In this document: positions 8,888-16,930 of the stretch, in pieces
Position numbering within the stretch: the first letter of the stretch is position 1
Layout: every line of letters starts with the position of its first letter
NCBI GenBank assembly: GCA_045640525.1
Contig: JAZUFE010000030.1
Span: forward strand, 1-51,956
DNA: 51,956 bases
Source of the DNA: JAILLW01 sp045640525
GTDB taxonomy: Bacteria; Bacillota; Clostridia; Lachnospirales; Lachnospiraceae
Direction of reading: 5' to 3'
Made by a program: the position numbers and the translations under genes
The notes under the pieces: model-generated
The model's input: only the letters and a program-made list of their open reading frames with translations
Databases searched by the model: none
What the model was told of the DNA's origin: nothing

Positions 8888-9673
8888 ATGAAGAAAGGTA
8901 TTATAACGGCTCTGCTGATAGCGGTGTTAACGCTAACATGTGTTGGGCCCATAACAGCCAATGCGGCAACCGGAGAAACCTATGAATACAACTGTATATA
9001 TGCTCATGATCCAAGAATTAATGCAAGGGCAATGGAAGATATAGTTGTAAATCCTAATGCCATATATGGTTTTTCACCCGATCCGAATTCAAAGAGACTT
9101 GGAGAATATGCGTCATATGATTGGAGTGACCCTGTGGTTGTAGAAAAGGCGAAGCAGGATAGAATCAAATATCTTGCGGATTTTGACGAACAGTATGATT
9201 TGTGGAACAAGATGCTCGCAGAGGGGAAATCAACAGAGGAAATAGCTCGTGCCGTAAGTGCTAAAAGAAACGAATTGCGACTGGCATCATATAAAGATGA
9301 TCCAAAAGGATTGGAAAAGGCAAAGAAGAGTAATTTGGAAACATATGGAAATGAAAATGGTCCCACTCCGGATTCTTTGTACGAAAAGTACGGTAGTTGG
9401 GAAAAAGTAATTCTTAAGTCTTTTAGCAGCAATAGCGGAATGGATGCATGCCTTGGACTTTATGATGTGCAATATGAACATAATAAGCTGACCGAGGCAA
9501 TCGTTGAAAACAAGACCATTATATATACGGTACTTCCCAATGATTATCTTGTTAAGATCGCCGAAAAGTATTATGGAGATCAACGTCTTTGGGTTAGGAT
9601 ATATGATGCAAATAAAGATAAGATAGGTAGTGAATACATTATTTACCTTGGTGAGCAATTATTAATACCTTAG
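8888..9673 (+). CDS. Secreted protein with C-terminal LysM domain
   Basis: The 261-residue product begins with a Sec signal peptide (MKKG, hydrophobic core about residues 5-20, likely cut near ANAATG). The middle is a charged helical region of no recognised family. The last 50 or so residues form a LysM module: IYTVLPNDYLVKIAEKYYGD, then LWVRIYDANKD and a final GEQLLIP. LysM binds peptidoglycan or chitin-type N-acetylglucosamine chains, so the protein is probably held on the cell wall. AAGGAGGAAAACAT precedes the ATG, a strong ribosome site. It is the third gene of the kinase and membrane-protein run. Confidence 0.8.
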   Translation: MKKGIITALLIAVLTLTCVGPITANAATGETYEYNCIYAHDPRINARAMEDIVVNPNAIYGFSPDPNSKRLGEYASYDWSDPVVVEKAKQDRIKYLADFDEQYDLWNKMLAEGKSTEEIARAVSAKRNELRLASYKDDPKGLEKAKKSNLETYGNENGPTPDSLYEKYGSWEKVILKSFSSNSGMDACLGLYDVQYEHNKLTEAIVENKTIIYTVLPNDYLVKIAEKYYGDQRLWVRIYDANKDKIGSEYIIYLGEQLLIP

Positions 9674-9779
9674 GAACGGTGATGTCGTAAAGTATTTTAT
9701 TTCGGTTTACAAGAGAACATGAGGATGATGGACGGGAGTATGTTATTGTGAATGAGAACCACAGAGCAGAGGATATGCT

Positions 9780-9986
9780 ATGGAATACTATTATAAAGGT
9801 GTTAAGGTCAGTATTTGGGGCAAGAATGAAAACAAGTGTACCATTGTAGTCGAAGATAAGGATACCGCGGACAGAATCGGTGGCTTCGAAAGACATGATG
9901 AGAGTTATTTGTCGTGGTACTATAAGACTGTGGATGAGACAGAAATAGAGTGTCGGCGGAGTAAGTTATGTATAAGTGGGCACTGA
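9780..9986 (+). CDS. Possible small hypothetical protein
   Basis: A 68-codon frame with AGAGG seven bases upstream encodes a charged, soluble peptide without recognised motifs. It overlaps the MATE start by 19 bases. A second open frame over 9690-9849 also reads as protein-like sequence, so the 294-bp stretch 9674-9967 could instead be a decayed gene. No terminator or repeat was found in this stretch. Confidence 0.3.
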   Translation: MEYYYKGVKVSIWGKNENKCTIVVEDKDTADRIGGFERHDESYLSWYYKTVDETEIECRRSKLCISGH

Positions 9987-11317
9987 AACTGGCAATTCCG
10001 ATAATGATTCAAAACCTTATAAGCACGCTGGTTAACACGGCAGATACTATAATGCTTGGATATGTCGGACAAGTTCCGATGTCTGCATCCTCACTTGCCA
10101 ACCAGTATACGTTTGTACTGTCCTGTGTATTTTTCGGAATGGCAACGGCAACGTCGGTTTTGACGGCACAGTACTGGGGTAAAGGTGATCATAAGACAAT
10201 CGAGAGAATTATCGGACTGGCCGCACGCGTTTCCATTATGGCTTCGCTGTTGTTTACGGTTGTTTCTTTTTTGATACCGGATTTGATAATGAGGCTTTTT
10301 ACTGATAATCCGGAAACGGTACAAATAGGTGCTCAGTATCTGAAAATTGTATCAATTTCGTTCGTTTTCATGGCGATTTCACAAGTATATATGAGTGCAC
10401 TCAGAAGTGTGGGAAGGATTATTTTTCCATCTTTGGTGGCAATTATATCTTTGTGCGTAAACATACTGTTTAATGCTTCGTTCATTTTCGGACTGTTCGG
10501 ATTGCCGAAGCTCGGAGTGACGGGAGTTGCATTGGGAACCGTAATTGCCAGAGTTGTTGAGGTGATTCTTTGTGTTGCGTATTCTCTTAGAAGTGACATT
10601 AAATTCAGAATTAAGTATATCTTTACCAAAGCAGGAGTATTGAACGGCGATTTCATTAAAATCAGTCTGCCGGCTATAGGTAACGATCTTGTCTGGAGCT
10701 TGGCTACCACTGTATTTACGGTGATTTTGGGACATATGGGCAATGATATAGTTGCCGCTAATGCAGTTGCTGTGATGGTGGTAAATATAGGTGCAATTGC
10801 AGAGCGAGGATTTGCCAATGCCACAACTATTGTGATAGGGCAGACACTCGGAGCCAATAAAATAGAACTGACCAAAAAGTATTCGGCCAAACTGATTCGT
10901 CTGACGGGATATGTGGCGGCAGCAGGATGCATTGTTATTATTTTGTTACGCCCGATTATCATGAATTTTTATTCCGACAAGCTCACCCCTCTTGCTGTTT
11001 CGTATCTTGGAAGCATGATGTTTATGACAACATACCGAATGATAGGAGAAGGTATCAATACATGTTTGATTTGCGGCTGCTTCAGAGGTGGCGGTGATAC
11101 AAGATACGGATTGTTCATGGATATAGTGATGATGTGGTGTGTTTCGATTCCTTTGATGGCAATAGCGGCTTATGTTATTAAACTTCCGCCGATATGGGTA
11201 TATTTCGTTATGACTTTGGATGAGATTATTAAGATGCCGTTTATCTTTATCCATTACGGAAAGTTCAAATGGATGACCAATATAACACGTGAAGAGACCG
11301 AACTTGGTAACGGTTAG
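9968..11317 (+). CDS. MATE family efflux transporter
   Basis: The 449-residue protein has twelve hydrophobic segments arranged as two MatE halves. The N-terminal segment (PIMIQNLISTLVNTADTIML, then GYVGQ) and the repeat-two segment (SLPAIGNDLVWSLATTVFTV) are typical of the NorM/DinF-like class. It would export cationic drugs or metabolites using a sodium or proton gradient in the cytoplasmic membrane. Start ATG 9968 follows GGCGGAG. The product is full length. It is followed by a gap of about 100 bases with its own promoter for the receiver protein. Confidence 0.9.
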   Translation: MYKWALKLAIPIMIQNLISTLVNTADTIMLGYVGQVPMSASSLANQYTFVLSCVFFGMATATSVLTAQYWGKGDHKTIERIIGLAARVSIMASLLFTVVSFLIPDLIMRLFTDNPETVQIGAQYLKIVSISFVFMAISQVYMSALRSVGRIIFPSLVAIISLCVNILFNASFIFGLFGLPKLGVTGVALGTVIARVVEVILCVAYSLRSDIKFRIKYIFTKAGVLNGDFIKISLPAIGNDLVWSLATTVFTVILGHMGNDIVAANAVAVMVVNIGAIAERGFANATTIVIGQTLGANKIELTKKYSAKLIRLTGYVAAAGCIVIILLRPIIMNFYSDKLTPLAVSYLGSMMFMTTYRMIGEGINTCLICGCFRGGGDTRYGLFMDIVMMWCVSIPLMAIAAYVIKLPPIWVYFVMTLDEIIKMPFIFIHYGKFKWMTNITREETELGNG

Positions 11318-11332
11318 GCGGGGAGCTTTTTC

Positions 11333-11366
11333 TTGCGCCGAATGTGGCGATAATGTATAATTATAC
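11333..11366 (+). promoter_or_regulatory. Promoter with palindromic -10 region before the single receiver
   Basis: TTGCGC (11333-11338), 17 bp, then TATAAT (11356-11361). The -10 box is embedded in the perfect 12-bp palindrome GTATAATTATAC (11355-11366), which could be a regulator site. The start codon of the receiver gene is about 50 bases downstream. Confidence 0.5.
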
Positions 11367-11413
11367 GTAGTGTGTGGCATGGTTTACGGGATGTTTGGGG
11401 AGAAATAACGGAT

Positions 11414-11794
11414 ATGGCACAACGAAGAATTCTTTTGGCCGAAGATAATGAAATTAACAGTGAAATAACCAAAGAACTGCTGGAAGAGAACGGATATGTT
11501 GTCGATACGGTCGACAATGGTGCGGATGCGGTTAAGGCGGTTGAAGAGTCAGAATCCGGATATTATTTTTTGGTGTTGATGGACATTCAGATGCCCTTTA
11601 TGGATGGTTATGAAGCTACTGCAAGAATTCGGGAACTGAAGGATTCTGTCAATTCTTCGATACCGATATTTGCCATGACGGCCAATGCATTCGACAAGGA
11701 CAGACAGGCATCATATGCGGTAGGAATGAACGAACATCTTGTTAAACCGATAGATGTTGACAATTTAATGAATACAATCGAAAAATATATATAA
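11414..11794 (+). CDS. Single-domain response regulator receiver
   Basis: 126 residues make up one receiver domain and nothing else: acidic pair in LLAEDNEINSE, phospho-acceptor aspartate in MDIQMPFMDG (about residue 57), threonine in AMTANAF and lysine in VKPID. There is no output domain, so it must act as a CheY-like switch or a phosphorelay shuttle. Its sequence resembles the receivers of the hybrid kinases here more than classical CheY. ATG 11414 is chosen because it sits directly before the first beta strand; the longer frame from 11372 adds no domain. It has a promoter of its own. Partner kinase unknown; the hybrid kinase at 5781-8291 is the nearest candidate. Confidence 0.85.
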   Translation: MAQRRILLAEDNEINSEITKELLEENGYVVDTVDNGADAVKAVEESESGYYFLVLMDIQMPFMDGYEATARIRELKDSVNSSIPIFAMTANAFDKDRQASYAVGMNEHLVKPIDVDNLMNTIEKYI

Positions 11795-11830
11795 ATCAAT
11801 TTCAGTTATCTGACTGAATCGGAGGAGCGA

Positions 11831-12802
11831 ATGAAAGTAGGTATATTGGGCGCCGGAAATATTGCAACAAGTATGGCAACAGCGATTAACGGACTTCCGG
11901 ATGATTACGAATTGTATGCGGTTGCTTCCAGAGATATTGAAAAGGCACGTAAATTTTCAAAGGACTGGAATGTTGAAAGAGCGTATGGCTCGTATGAAGA
12001 AATGCTTTCAGACGACAATATAGACTTGGTCTATGTTGCAACTCCTCATTCTCATCATCTTGAACATACCAAGTTATGTATTGAATACGGAAAGAGTGCT
12101 CTTGTAGAGAAGTCATTTACCGCTAATGCCGAACAGGCTAAAGAGGTATTGCAAATGGCCGAAGAGAGAAATATTTTGGTGACAGAGGCAATTTGGACCC
12201 GCTATATGCCCAGCCGCGCTTTGATAAATGAAGTTATCGAATCGGGATTAATAGGAAACGTAACTAAGGTTACTGCCGATTTATCATATCCTATATCGCA
12301 TATTAAACGTAACTATCTGCCGGAATTGGCAGGTGGTGCATTGCTTGATTTGGGAGTGTATCCCATCAATTTTGCGTCGATGATTTTGGGTGATGAATTA
12401 ACAGGCATAGACGGAACATGCACGTATTTTGATACGGGTGTAGATTCACAAGACAGTATTACATTAACATACCAAAACGGAGCTATGGCGACTCTGTCGG
12501 CAGGGTTCTATACGGGAAGCCCCAGAATAGGTACGGTATACGGAACCAAAGGATACATTAATGTATTGAATATTAATAATCCTCAGAAAATAGTTGTGTA
12601 TGATAATGAATATAATATGGTGAAGGATGTTCCTGTTCCGAAGCAGATTAACGGATACGAGTATGAGGTGATTGCCTGTAAGAGGGCCCTTGAAAACGGG
12701 CAGATTGAATGCACCGAAATGCCTCATAAAGAGACCGTTCGTGTAATGAAAGTTATGGATACATTAAGAAATAAATGGGGAATCAAGTATCCGTTTGAGT
12801 AA
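11831..12802 (+). CDS. Gfo/Idh/MocA family NAD(P)-dependent oxidoreductase
   Basis: The 323-residue protein has an N-terminal Rossmann fold with GILGAGNIA (residues 4-12) and the family lysine in the LVEKSFTAN segment (about residues 88-97). The C-terminal substrate domain contains GGALLDLGVYPI, typical of the trans-dihydrodiol or glucose-fructose dehydrogenase-like branch. It probably oxidises or reduces a sugar, inositol or related polyol using NAD(P); the substrate cannot be told. GGAGGAGCG precedes the ATG. It converges with the XRE gene and overlaps its end by 20 bases. Confidence 0.88.
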   Translation: MKVGILGAGNIATSMATAINGLPDDYELYAVASRDIEKARKFSKDWNVERAYGSYEEMLSDDNIDLVYVATPHSHHLEHTKLCIEYGKSALVEKSFTANAEQAKEVLQMAEERNILVTEAIWTRYMPSRALINEVIESGLIGNVTKVTADLSYPISHIKRNYLPELAGGALLDLGVYPINFASMILGDELTGIDGTCTYFDTGVDSQDSITLTYQNGAMATLSAGFYTGSPRIGTVYGTKGYINVLNINNPQKIVVYDNEYNMVKDVPVPKQINGYEYEVIACKRALENGQIECTEMPHKETVRVMKVMDTLRNKWGIKYPFE

Positions 12803-13115
12803 GGTATGCAAGAAGACGCTTGGTCATTGATTCATCGTTTTTGAGCTTGGTAACCAGTTCAAACAATTCGGGATTGTCAACAGGACTGACATTGATGTCA
12901 GAACGCTTGGGATCATCGGAAGTGCCCAACAAGTATTCGGTGGTTGTGCCGAATTTGTTTGCCATGAAAGAAATAGTCTGATAAGAGGGTGTTCTGTCAC
13001 CGTTCTCATATCTTCCGTATCCCATAGCAGACATGTTCAGCATTCTGGCTGCTTCTGCCTTGTTTATTCCGAGTGATTTTCTGATTTCAATAAGTCTGTT
13101 AACGTCGAATTCCAT
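12783..13115 (-). CDS. XRE-family helix-turn-helix regulator
   Basis: 110 residues with an N-terminal Cro/CI helix-turn-helix (about residues 5-60: LIEIRKSLGINKAEAARMLN, then GYGRYENGDRTPS) and a short C-terminal tail that may dimerise. ATG at 13115 is preceded, on this strand, by AAAGGAA; the longer frame to 13160 would run across the promoter. The gene converges on the oxidoreductase. Its promoter holds CACG-N6-CGTG between -35 and -10, a plausible autoregulatory operator. Target genes are unknown; the divergent SbcD/SbcC-like pair is nearest. Confidence 0.88.
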   Translation of the reverse strand: MEFDVNRLIEIRKSLGINKAEAARMLNMSAMGYGRYENGDRTPSYQTISFMANKFGTTTEYLLGTSDDPKRSDINVSPVDNPELFELVTKLKNDESMTKRLLAYLTQTDT

Positions 13116-13144
13116 AATAATTCCTTTCAAAACGATATATGAAC

Positions 13145-13172
13145 AGTATAGCACGGGCAAACGTGTTGTAAA
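13145..13172 (-). promoter_or_regulatory. Promoter of the XRE gene with internal inverted repeat
   Basis: On the minus strand TTTACA (13172-13167), a 16-bp spacer and TATACT (13150-13145). The spacer contains the inverted repeat CACG-N6-CGTG, well placed for an autoregulatory repressor. Confidence 0.55.
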
Positions 13173-13196
13173 TAATTAAGAAAAGAAAGAGCGAGT

Positions 13197-14297
13197 ATGA
13201 AAATAATACATTGTGCGGATTTACATCTTGATTCAAAGATGAATGCCAATTTGGATAAAGATAAAGCGAAAAAAAGAAGGGCGGAAATCCTGGATACTTA
13301 TACGCGAATGGTGACTTATGCAAGGAACAACGGAGTGGACGCGATTTTGATTTGCGGTGATTTGTTCGATACATCAAGCATTCAGGCAGTTACCAAAAAC
13401 GTTGTGTTGGATTCGATTATCAAGAACCCCGGGATTTCATTCTACTATCTGAGGGGCAATCATGATACGGATAATTTTTTGATTGGGCTTGATGAACTTC
13501 CGAAGAATTTGTATATGTTTGACTCTTGTTGGAAAACATACCACGAGGCTGACGGGCAGATTGCGATAACCGGAATTGAACTTGATTCGAAGAACCAATC
13601 TACGGCATATGTTTCTTTGGTTTTGGATAATCACAAGATAAATATTGTCATGCTGCATGGCCAGGAGGCAGAATCATCTTCAAAAGATAAGGCGGAGATT
13701 ATTAATTTGCGTGAACTTAAAAATAAGGGGATAGATTATCTTGCACTTGGGCACATCCATGGTTATAAGATGGCCAAATTGGATGCCGGAACCATGTATT
13801 GTTATCCCGGATGTTTGGAAGGCAGAGGATTTGACGAGTGCGGCGAGCATGGATTCGTTTTGCTTGATGTCAATGAACTTACGGGAATTGTTGAAAGCGA
13901 ATTCGTACCTTTTGCAAGCAGAAATCTGTATGAAGTTATTATCGATGTTACAGAATGTGTTTCAAGCACACAGATTATCGGAAGAATTGACGATGAATTG
14001 AATACGTGGAATTATCCGACAAGTTCGCTTACCAAAATTACATTGACGGGCATGCTGGATGTTGAATGTGAGAAGGATGTCAATTACATCGAAACTAGGT
14101 ATTCCGACAGATTCTTCTTTTGCAAAATTAATGACGAAACCAAACTGAAAGTTGACGAAGCGGACTACAGATATGATGAATCTTTGAAAGGTGAATTCGT
14201 GCGAATGGTTCTGCAGGATACTTCGATAGCCGATGAGGATAAAGCTACAGTTATAAGATACGGAATTCAGGCCATTAAGGGAGAGGAGGTACAGTAA
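13197..14297 (+). CDS. SbcD/YhaO-like metallophosphoesterase
   Basis: The 366-residue protein carries the Mre11/SbcD phosphoesterase motifs in order: ADLHLDS (residues 7-13), GDLFD (about 55), RGNHDTD (about 86), HGQE (about 152) and GHIHG (about 185). These bind two metal ions for exonuclease or endonuclease activity on DNA. The C-terminal part resembles the YhaO/SbcD capping region. The stop overlaps the start of the SMC-like ATPase (TAATG), the usual arrangement of a nuclease-ATPase complex. It probably processes DNA ends or hairpins together with that partner. The upstream gap (13116-13196) is occupied by the divergent XRE promoter. Confidence 0.88.
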   Translation: MKIIHCADLHLDSKMNANLDKDKAKKRRAEILDTYTRMVTYARNNGVDAILICGDLFDTSSIQAVTKNVVLDSIIKNPGISFYYLRGNHDTDNFLIGLDELPKNLYMFDSCWKTYHEADGQIAITGIELDSKNQSTAYVSLVLDNHKINIVMLHGQEAESSSKDKAEIINLRELKNKGIDYLALGHIHGYKMAKLDAGTMYCYPGCLEGRGFDECGEHGFVLLDVNELTGIVESEFVPFASRNLYEVIIDVTECVSSTQIIGRIDDELNTWNYPTSSLTKITLTGMLDVECEKDVNYIETRYSDRFFFCKINDETKLKVDEADYRYDESLKGEFVRMVLQDTSIADEDKATVIRYGIQAIKGEEVQ

Positions 14298-16930
14298 TGA
14301 GAATCTTATCATGCAATATCGAGAACTTTGGTAAGCTGAGCAACTGTACTTTCGATTTTACAGAGGGAATGAATACGGTATGCGAGGATAACGGATGGGG
14401 TAAGAGTACGTTCGCAGCATTTGTTAAGGCTATGTTTTACGGCCTTGAGGGAGAACGTAAGAGAAGTCTGGAAGATAATGAACGAAAAAGATATAAGCCA
14501 TGGCAAGGCGGAGCGTACGGCGGACGACTTGCCTTTGAAGTTGATGGTCGAAGATATGAAATAACGAGAATTTTCGGTGACAAGGAATCTGCGGATGAGT
14601 ATGAATTGCGTAATCTTGATACCAATTTGATAAGTTTGGATTACTCCAAAAATATAGGCGAGGAATTGTTCGGAATAAATAAGGAGTCATTTTCGAGAAC
14701 GGCATTCTTCGGGCAGAATCTTAGTGAAGCATTGGTGACGGATGACATTAATGCCAAGATAGGTAACTTGACCGATAATACCAATGATATCAACAACTAC
14801 GAAGCGGCAAATATGACACTGACGTCACTTATAAATTCTCTTACCCCCAAACGGGTGACAGGGTCTATTAACAGAAGACAGAATGAAATTTCCGAATGCG
14901 AGCGAATTGCTTCTGCCGGTCCCGAACTTATCAAGAGCATGGAGAACTGTAAAAATCTTCTTGAGAATGAGGAGGAGAATTACAGAATACTTAAGGCCCG
15001 GTGTAAGACCAAAACAGATGCTCAGATTACAGAATCCAAGAGACAGTCTATGCTTTCTCAAAAGAAAGAATGGACACGCCTTAAGAAAGAGTATGATAAT
15101 TCGAAGGAAGCGGTTGATCAAAGATGCAGAAACTTTGCCAATGGGATTCCGACGAACGAAGAGCTTGAAACACTCCAAGATGCCTGTGAAAACTTGGTTA
15201 AGCTTGAAACGGCATGTGAAATATCGAAGCTTGATGATGAACAACAGGGTATATTCGAAAATCTTCAGGGAAGATTCGTTATGGGTGTTCCGGACCGTGA
15301 GATTCTGGATGACAAGATTGCCAAGGCAAAAGAAATTTCAAATCTTGAAATTGGTATGCGAGGTGAAGGCTTGTCTTTGGAAGAACAAAGAAGATTCGAA
15401 GAACTTGACTCAAGGTTCGGGGATGAAGAAGAGCCGGTCAACAGTATGATTATCATGTGGAACGAAGTCGTTTCAAAGAAGAATTCGCTTGGGTCGACCA
15501 AAGCAGCCTTGCTGGCATTGAAATCGACGATAAAGAAAAAGGGCGGTTTGGTATTGCCCATAATACTGATGGCTATCGGAGCTTTGCTTATACTTGGAAG
15601 ATTCGCGCCGTATTATTATGAAAAAGCTCAAATTCTGAGTGTACAGATATTGTACGGAATGCTGGCAGGAGGTGCGGCCCTGGTGTTGGCAGGATTAATT
15701 TTGATTATTCATGGCAGAACATCCAAGAAGAAAGAACTTCTGCTCAAAGAGGCAGATGCCTTGCAAATGAGTTTGGCAGAAGATATGGAGTATATAGAGA
15801 ATACAGTTGATACGGTCAGCCGATACATTGAAAGACATAGATTCAAATTCAGCGAGGCAACGGCTGCAATCAGCCTGCAGGAAATTCTGACGGATTCTAT
15901 GGAATATATATCTTTGTCCGGAAAACGCAGAACTAAAGAACAGGAAGGTAGGGCAGCGCTGATAAGAAAAGAAAAAGAAGAACTGATGAACTTCGCAGCG
16001 AAATACTGTAGAGATTTCGATTGTGAAAATATGGTACAAAGCCTGTACATACTTAAGACTGATATTGAAAAGTATGAAGAACTTAAGGAAAGGAAAAGTA
16101 CGGGCAACACATACGAGAAGAGCGTGCTTGGATACAAAGATATAGTTTCGAAATTTAACCGAAAATACGGCTTTAATCTAAATTCTGGCAATGCATTTAA
16201 ACTGATAGATGATATTAAGTCGGCAGTTGACGCATACCAATATGCCCAAGTGCAAAATCGTGAAGCCGGCTTCAAACTTGCCGAATTCGAAAAGGAAAAT
16301 GATTTATCAAAGCTTGGAGAAATTGATGAGTTTTCGGATGTGTCTTTAATGAATATTGCAGAAGAAATCAAGGATCTGAATGATAGAATGGAAGAGTCAA
16401 GAAGTGATATTCTGTCATATTCCAAGCAACTGGATGAAATAGCGGAACGAATTTCGGATTTGGAAGATAATCAAAGCAGACTTGAGAATTTACGCAGTGC
16501 TCAGGAAACCGAGCAAAAGAAATATGACTGCCTGGTTGTGGCAAAGGATAAGCTTGCAGCTGCCAAAGAGGCTATTACGGTTAAGTATACCGACCCTATA
16601 AAGGATACATTCGGAAAATATTATGAAATGATATCAGGGAAAGATGCATCCAAATTCCGTGTCGATGCCAATACCAATATAACTGTCGATGCATTTGGCA
16701 AGCAAAGAGAAGTTAACAGCCTTAGTCAGGGAAACAGGGATCTTGTATGGATATGTCTTCGACTTGCACTGATAGATGCCATGTATCAAAACGAAGCACC
16801 GTTTATTATCATGGATGATCCGTTTTCAAATTTCGATGATGCCAGACTTGAAGCAACCAAGACTTTTCTTGACAGCATATCGGCCAACTATCAGGTAATC
16901 TATTTCACCTGCAGTAATATCAGGAGTTAA
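14297..16930 (+). CDS. YhaN/SbcC-like AAA ATPase with coiled coils and two membrane helices
   Basis: 877 residues: N-terminal P-loop half with DNGWGKSTF (about residue 33), long coiled coils (about 170-400 and 480-770), and a C-terminal half with the signature-like LSQGNRDL and Walker B FIIMDDPFSNFDD. In the middle sit two hydrophobic segments (about residues 415-460) separated by a short loop, as in YhaN rather than classical SbcC, so the coiled-coil apex may contact the membrane. It should pair with the preceding phosphoesterase as a DNA-end processing or repair complex. Its stop overlaps the convergent hybrid kinase by 11 bases. Confidence 0.87.
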   Translation: MRILSCNIENFGKLSNCTFDFTEGMNTVCEDNGWGKSTFAAFVKAMFYGLEGERKRSLEDNERKRYKPWQGGAYGGRLAFEVDGRRYEITRIFGDKESADEYELRNLDTNLISLDYSKNIGEELFGINKESFSRTAFFGQNLSEALVTDDINAKIGNLTDNTNDINNYEAANMTLTSLINSLTPKRVTGSINRRQNEISECERIASAGPELIKSMENCKNLLENEEENYRILKARCKTKTDAQITESKRQSMLSQKKEWTRLKKEYDNSKEAVDQRCRNFANGIPTNEELETLQDACENLVKLETACEISKLDDEQQGIFENLQGRFVMGVPDREILDDKIAKAKEISNLEIGMRGEGLSLEEQRRFEELDSRFGDEEEPVNSMIIMWNEVVSKKNSLGSTKAALLALKSTIKKKGGLVLPIILMAIGALLILGRFAPYYYEKAQILSVQILYGMLAGGAALVLAGLILIIHGRTSKKKELLLKEADALQMSLAEDMEYIENTVDTVSRYIERHRFKFSEATAAISLQEILTDSMEYISLSGKRRTKEQEGRAALIRKEKEELMNFAAKYCRDFDCENMVQSLYILKTDIEKYEELKERKSTGNTYEKSVLGYKDIVSKFNRKYGFNLNSGNAFKLIDDIKSAVDAYQYAQVQNREAGFKLAEFEKENDLSKLGEIDEFSDVSLMNIAEEIKDLNDRMEESRSDILSYSKQLDEIAERISDLEDNQSRLENLRSAQETEQKKYDCLVVAKDKLAAAKEAITVKYTDPIKDTFGKYYEMISGKDASKFRVDANTNITVDAFGKQREVNSLSQGNRDLVWICLRLALIDAMYQNEAPFIIMDDPFSNFDDARLEATKTFLDSISANYQVIYFTCSNIRS

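Noticed and set aside
10333..10962. 209-codon minus-strand frame inside the MATE gene
   Set aside because: Antisense image of transmembrane coding sequence, no ribosome site.
15709..16425. 238-codon minus-strand serine-rich frame inside the YhaN-like gene
   Set aside because: Composition is the antisense image of a Glu/Lys coiled coil; no independent signal.
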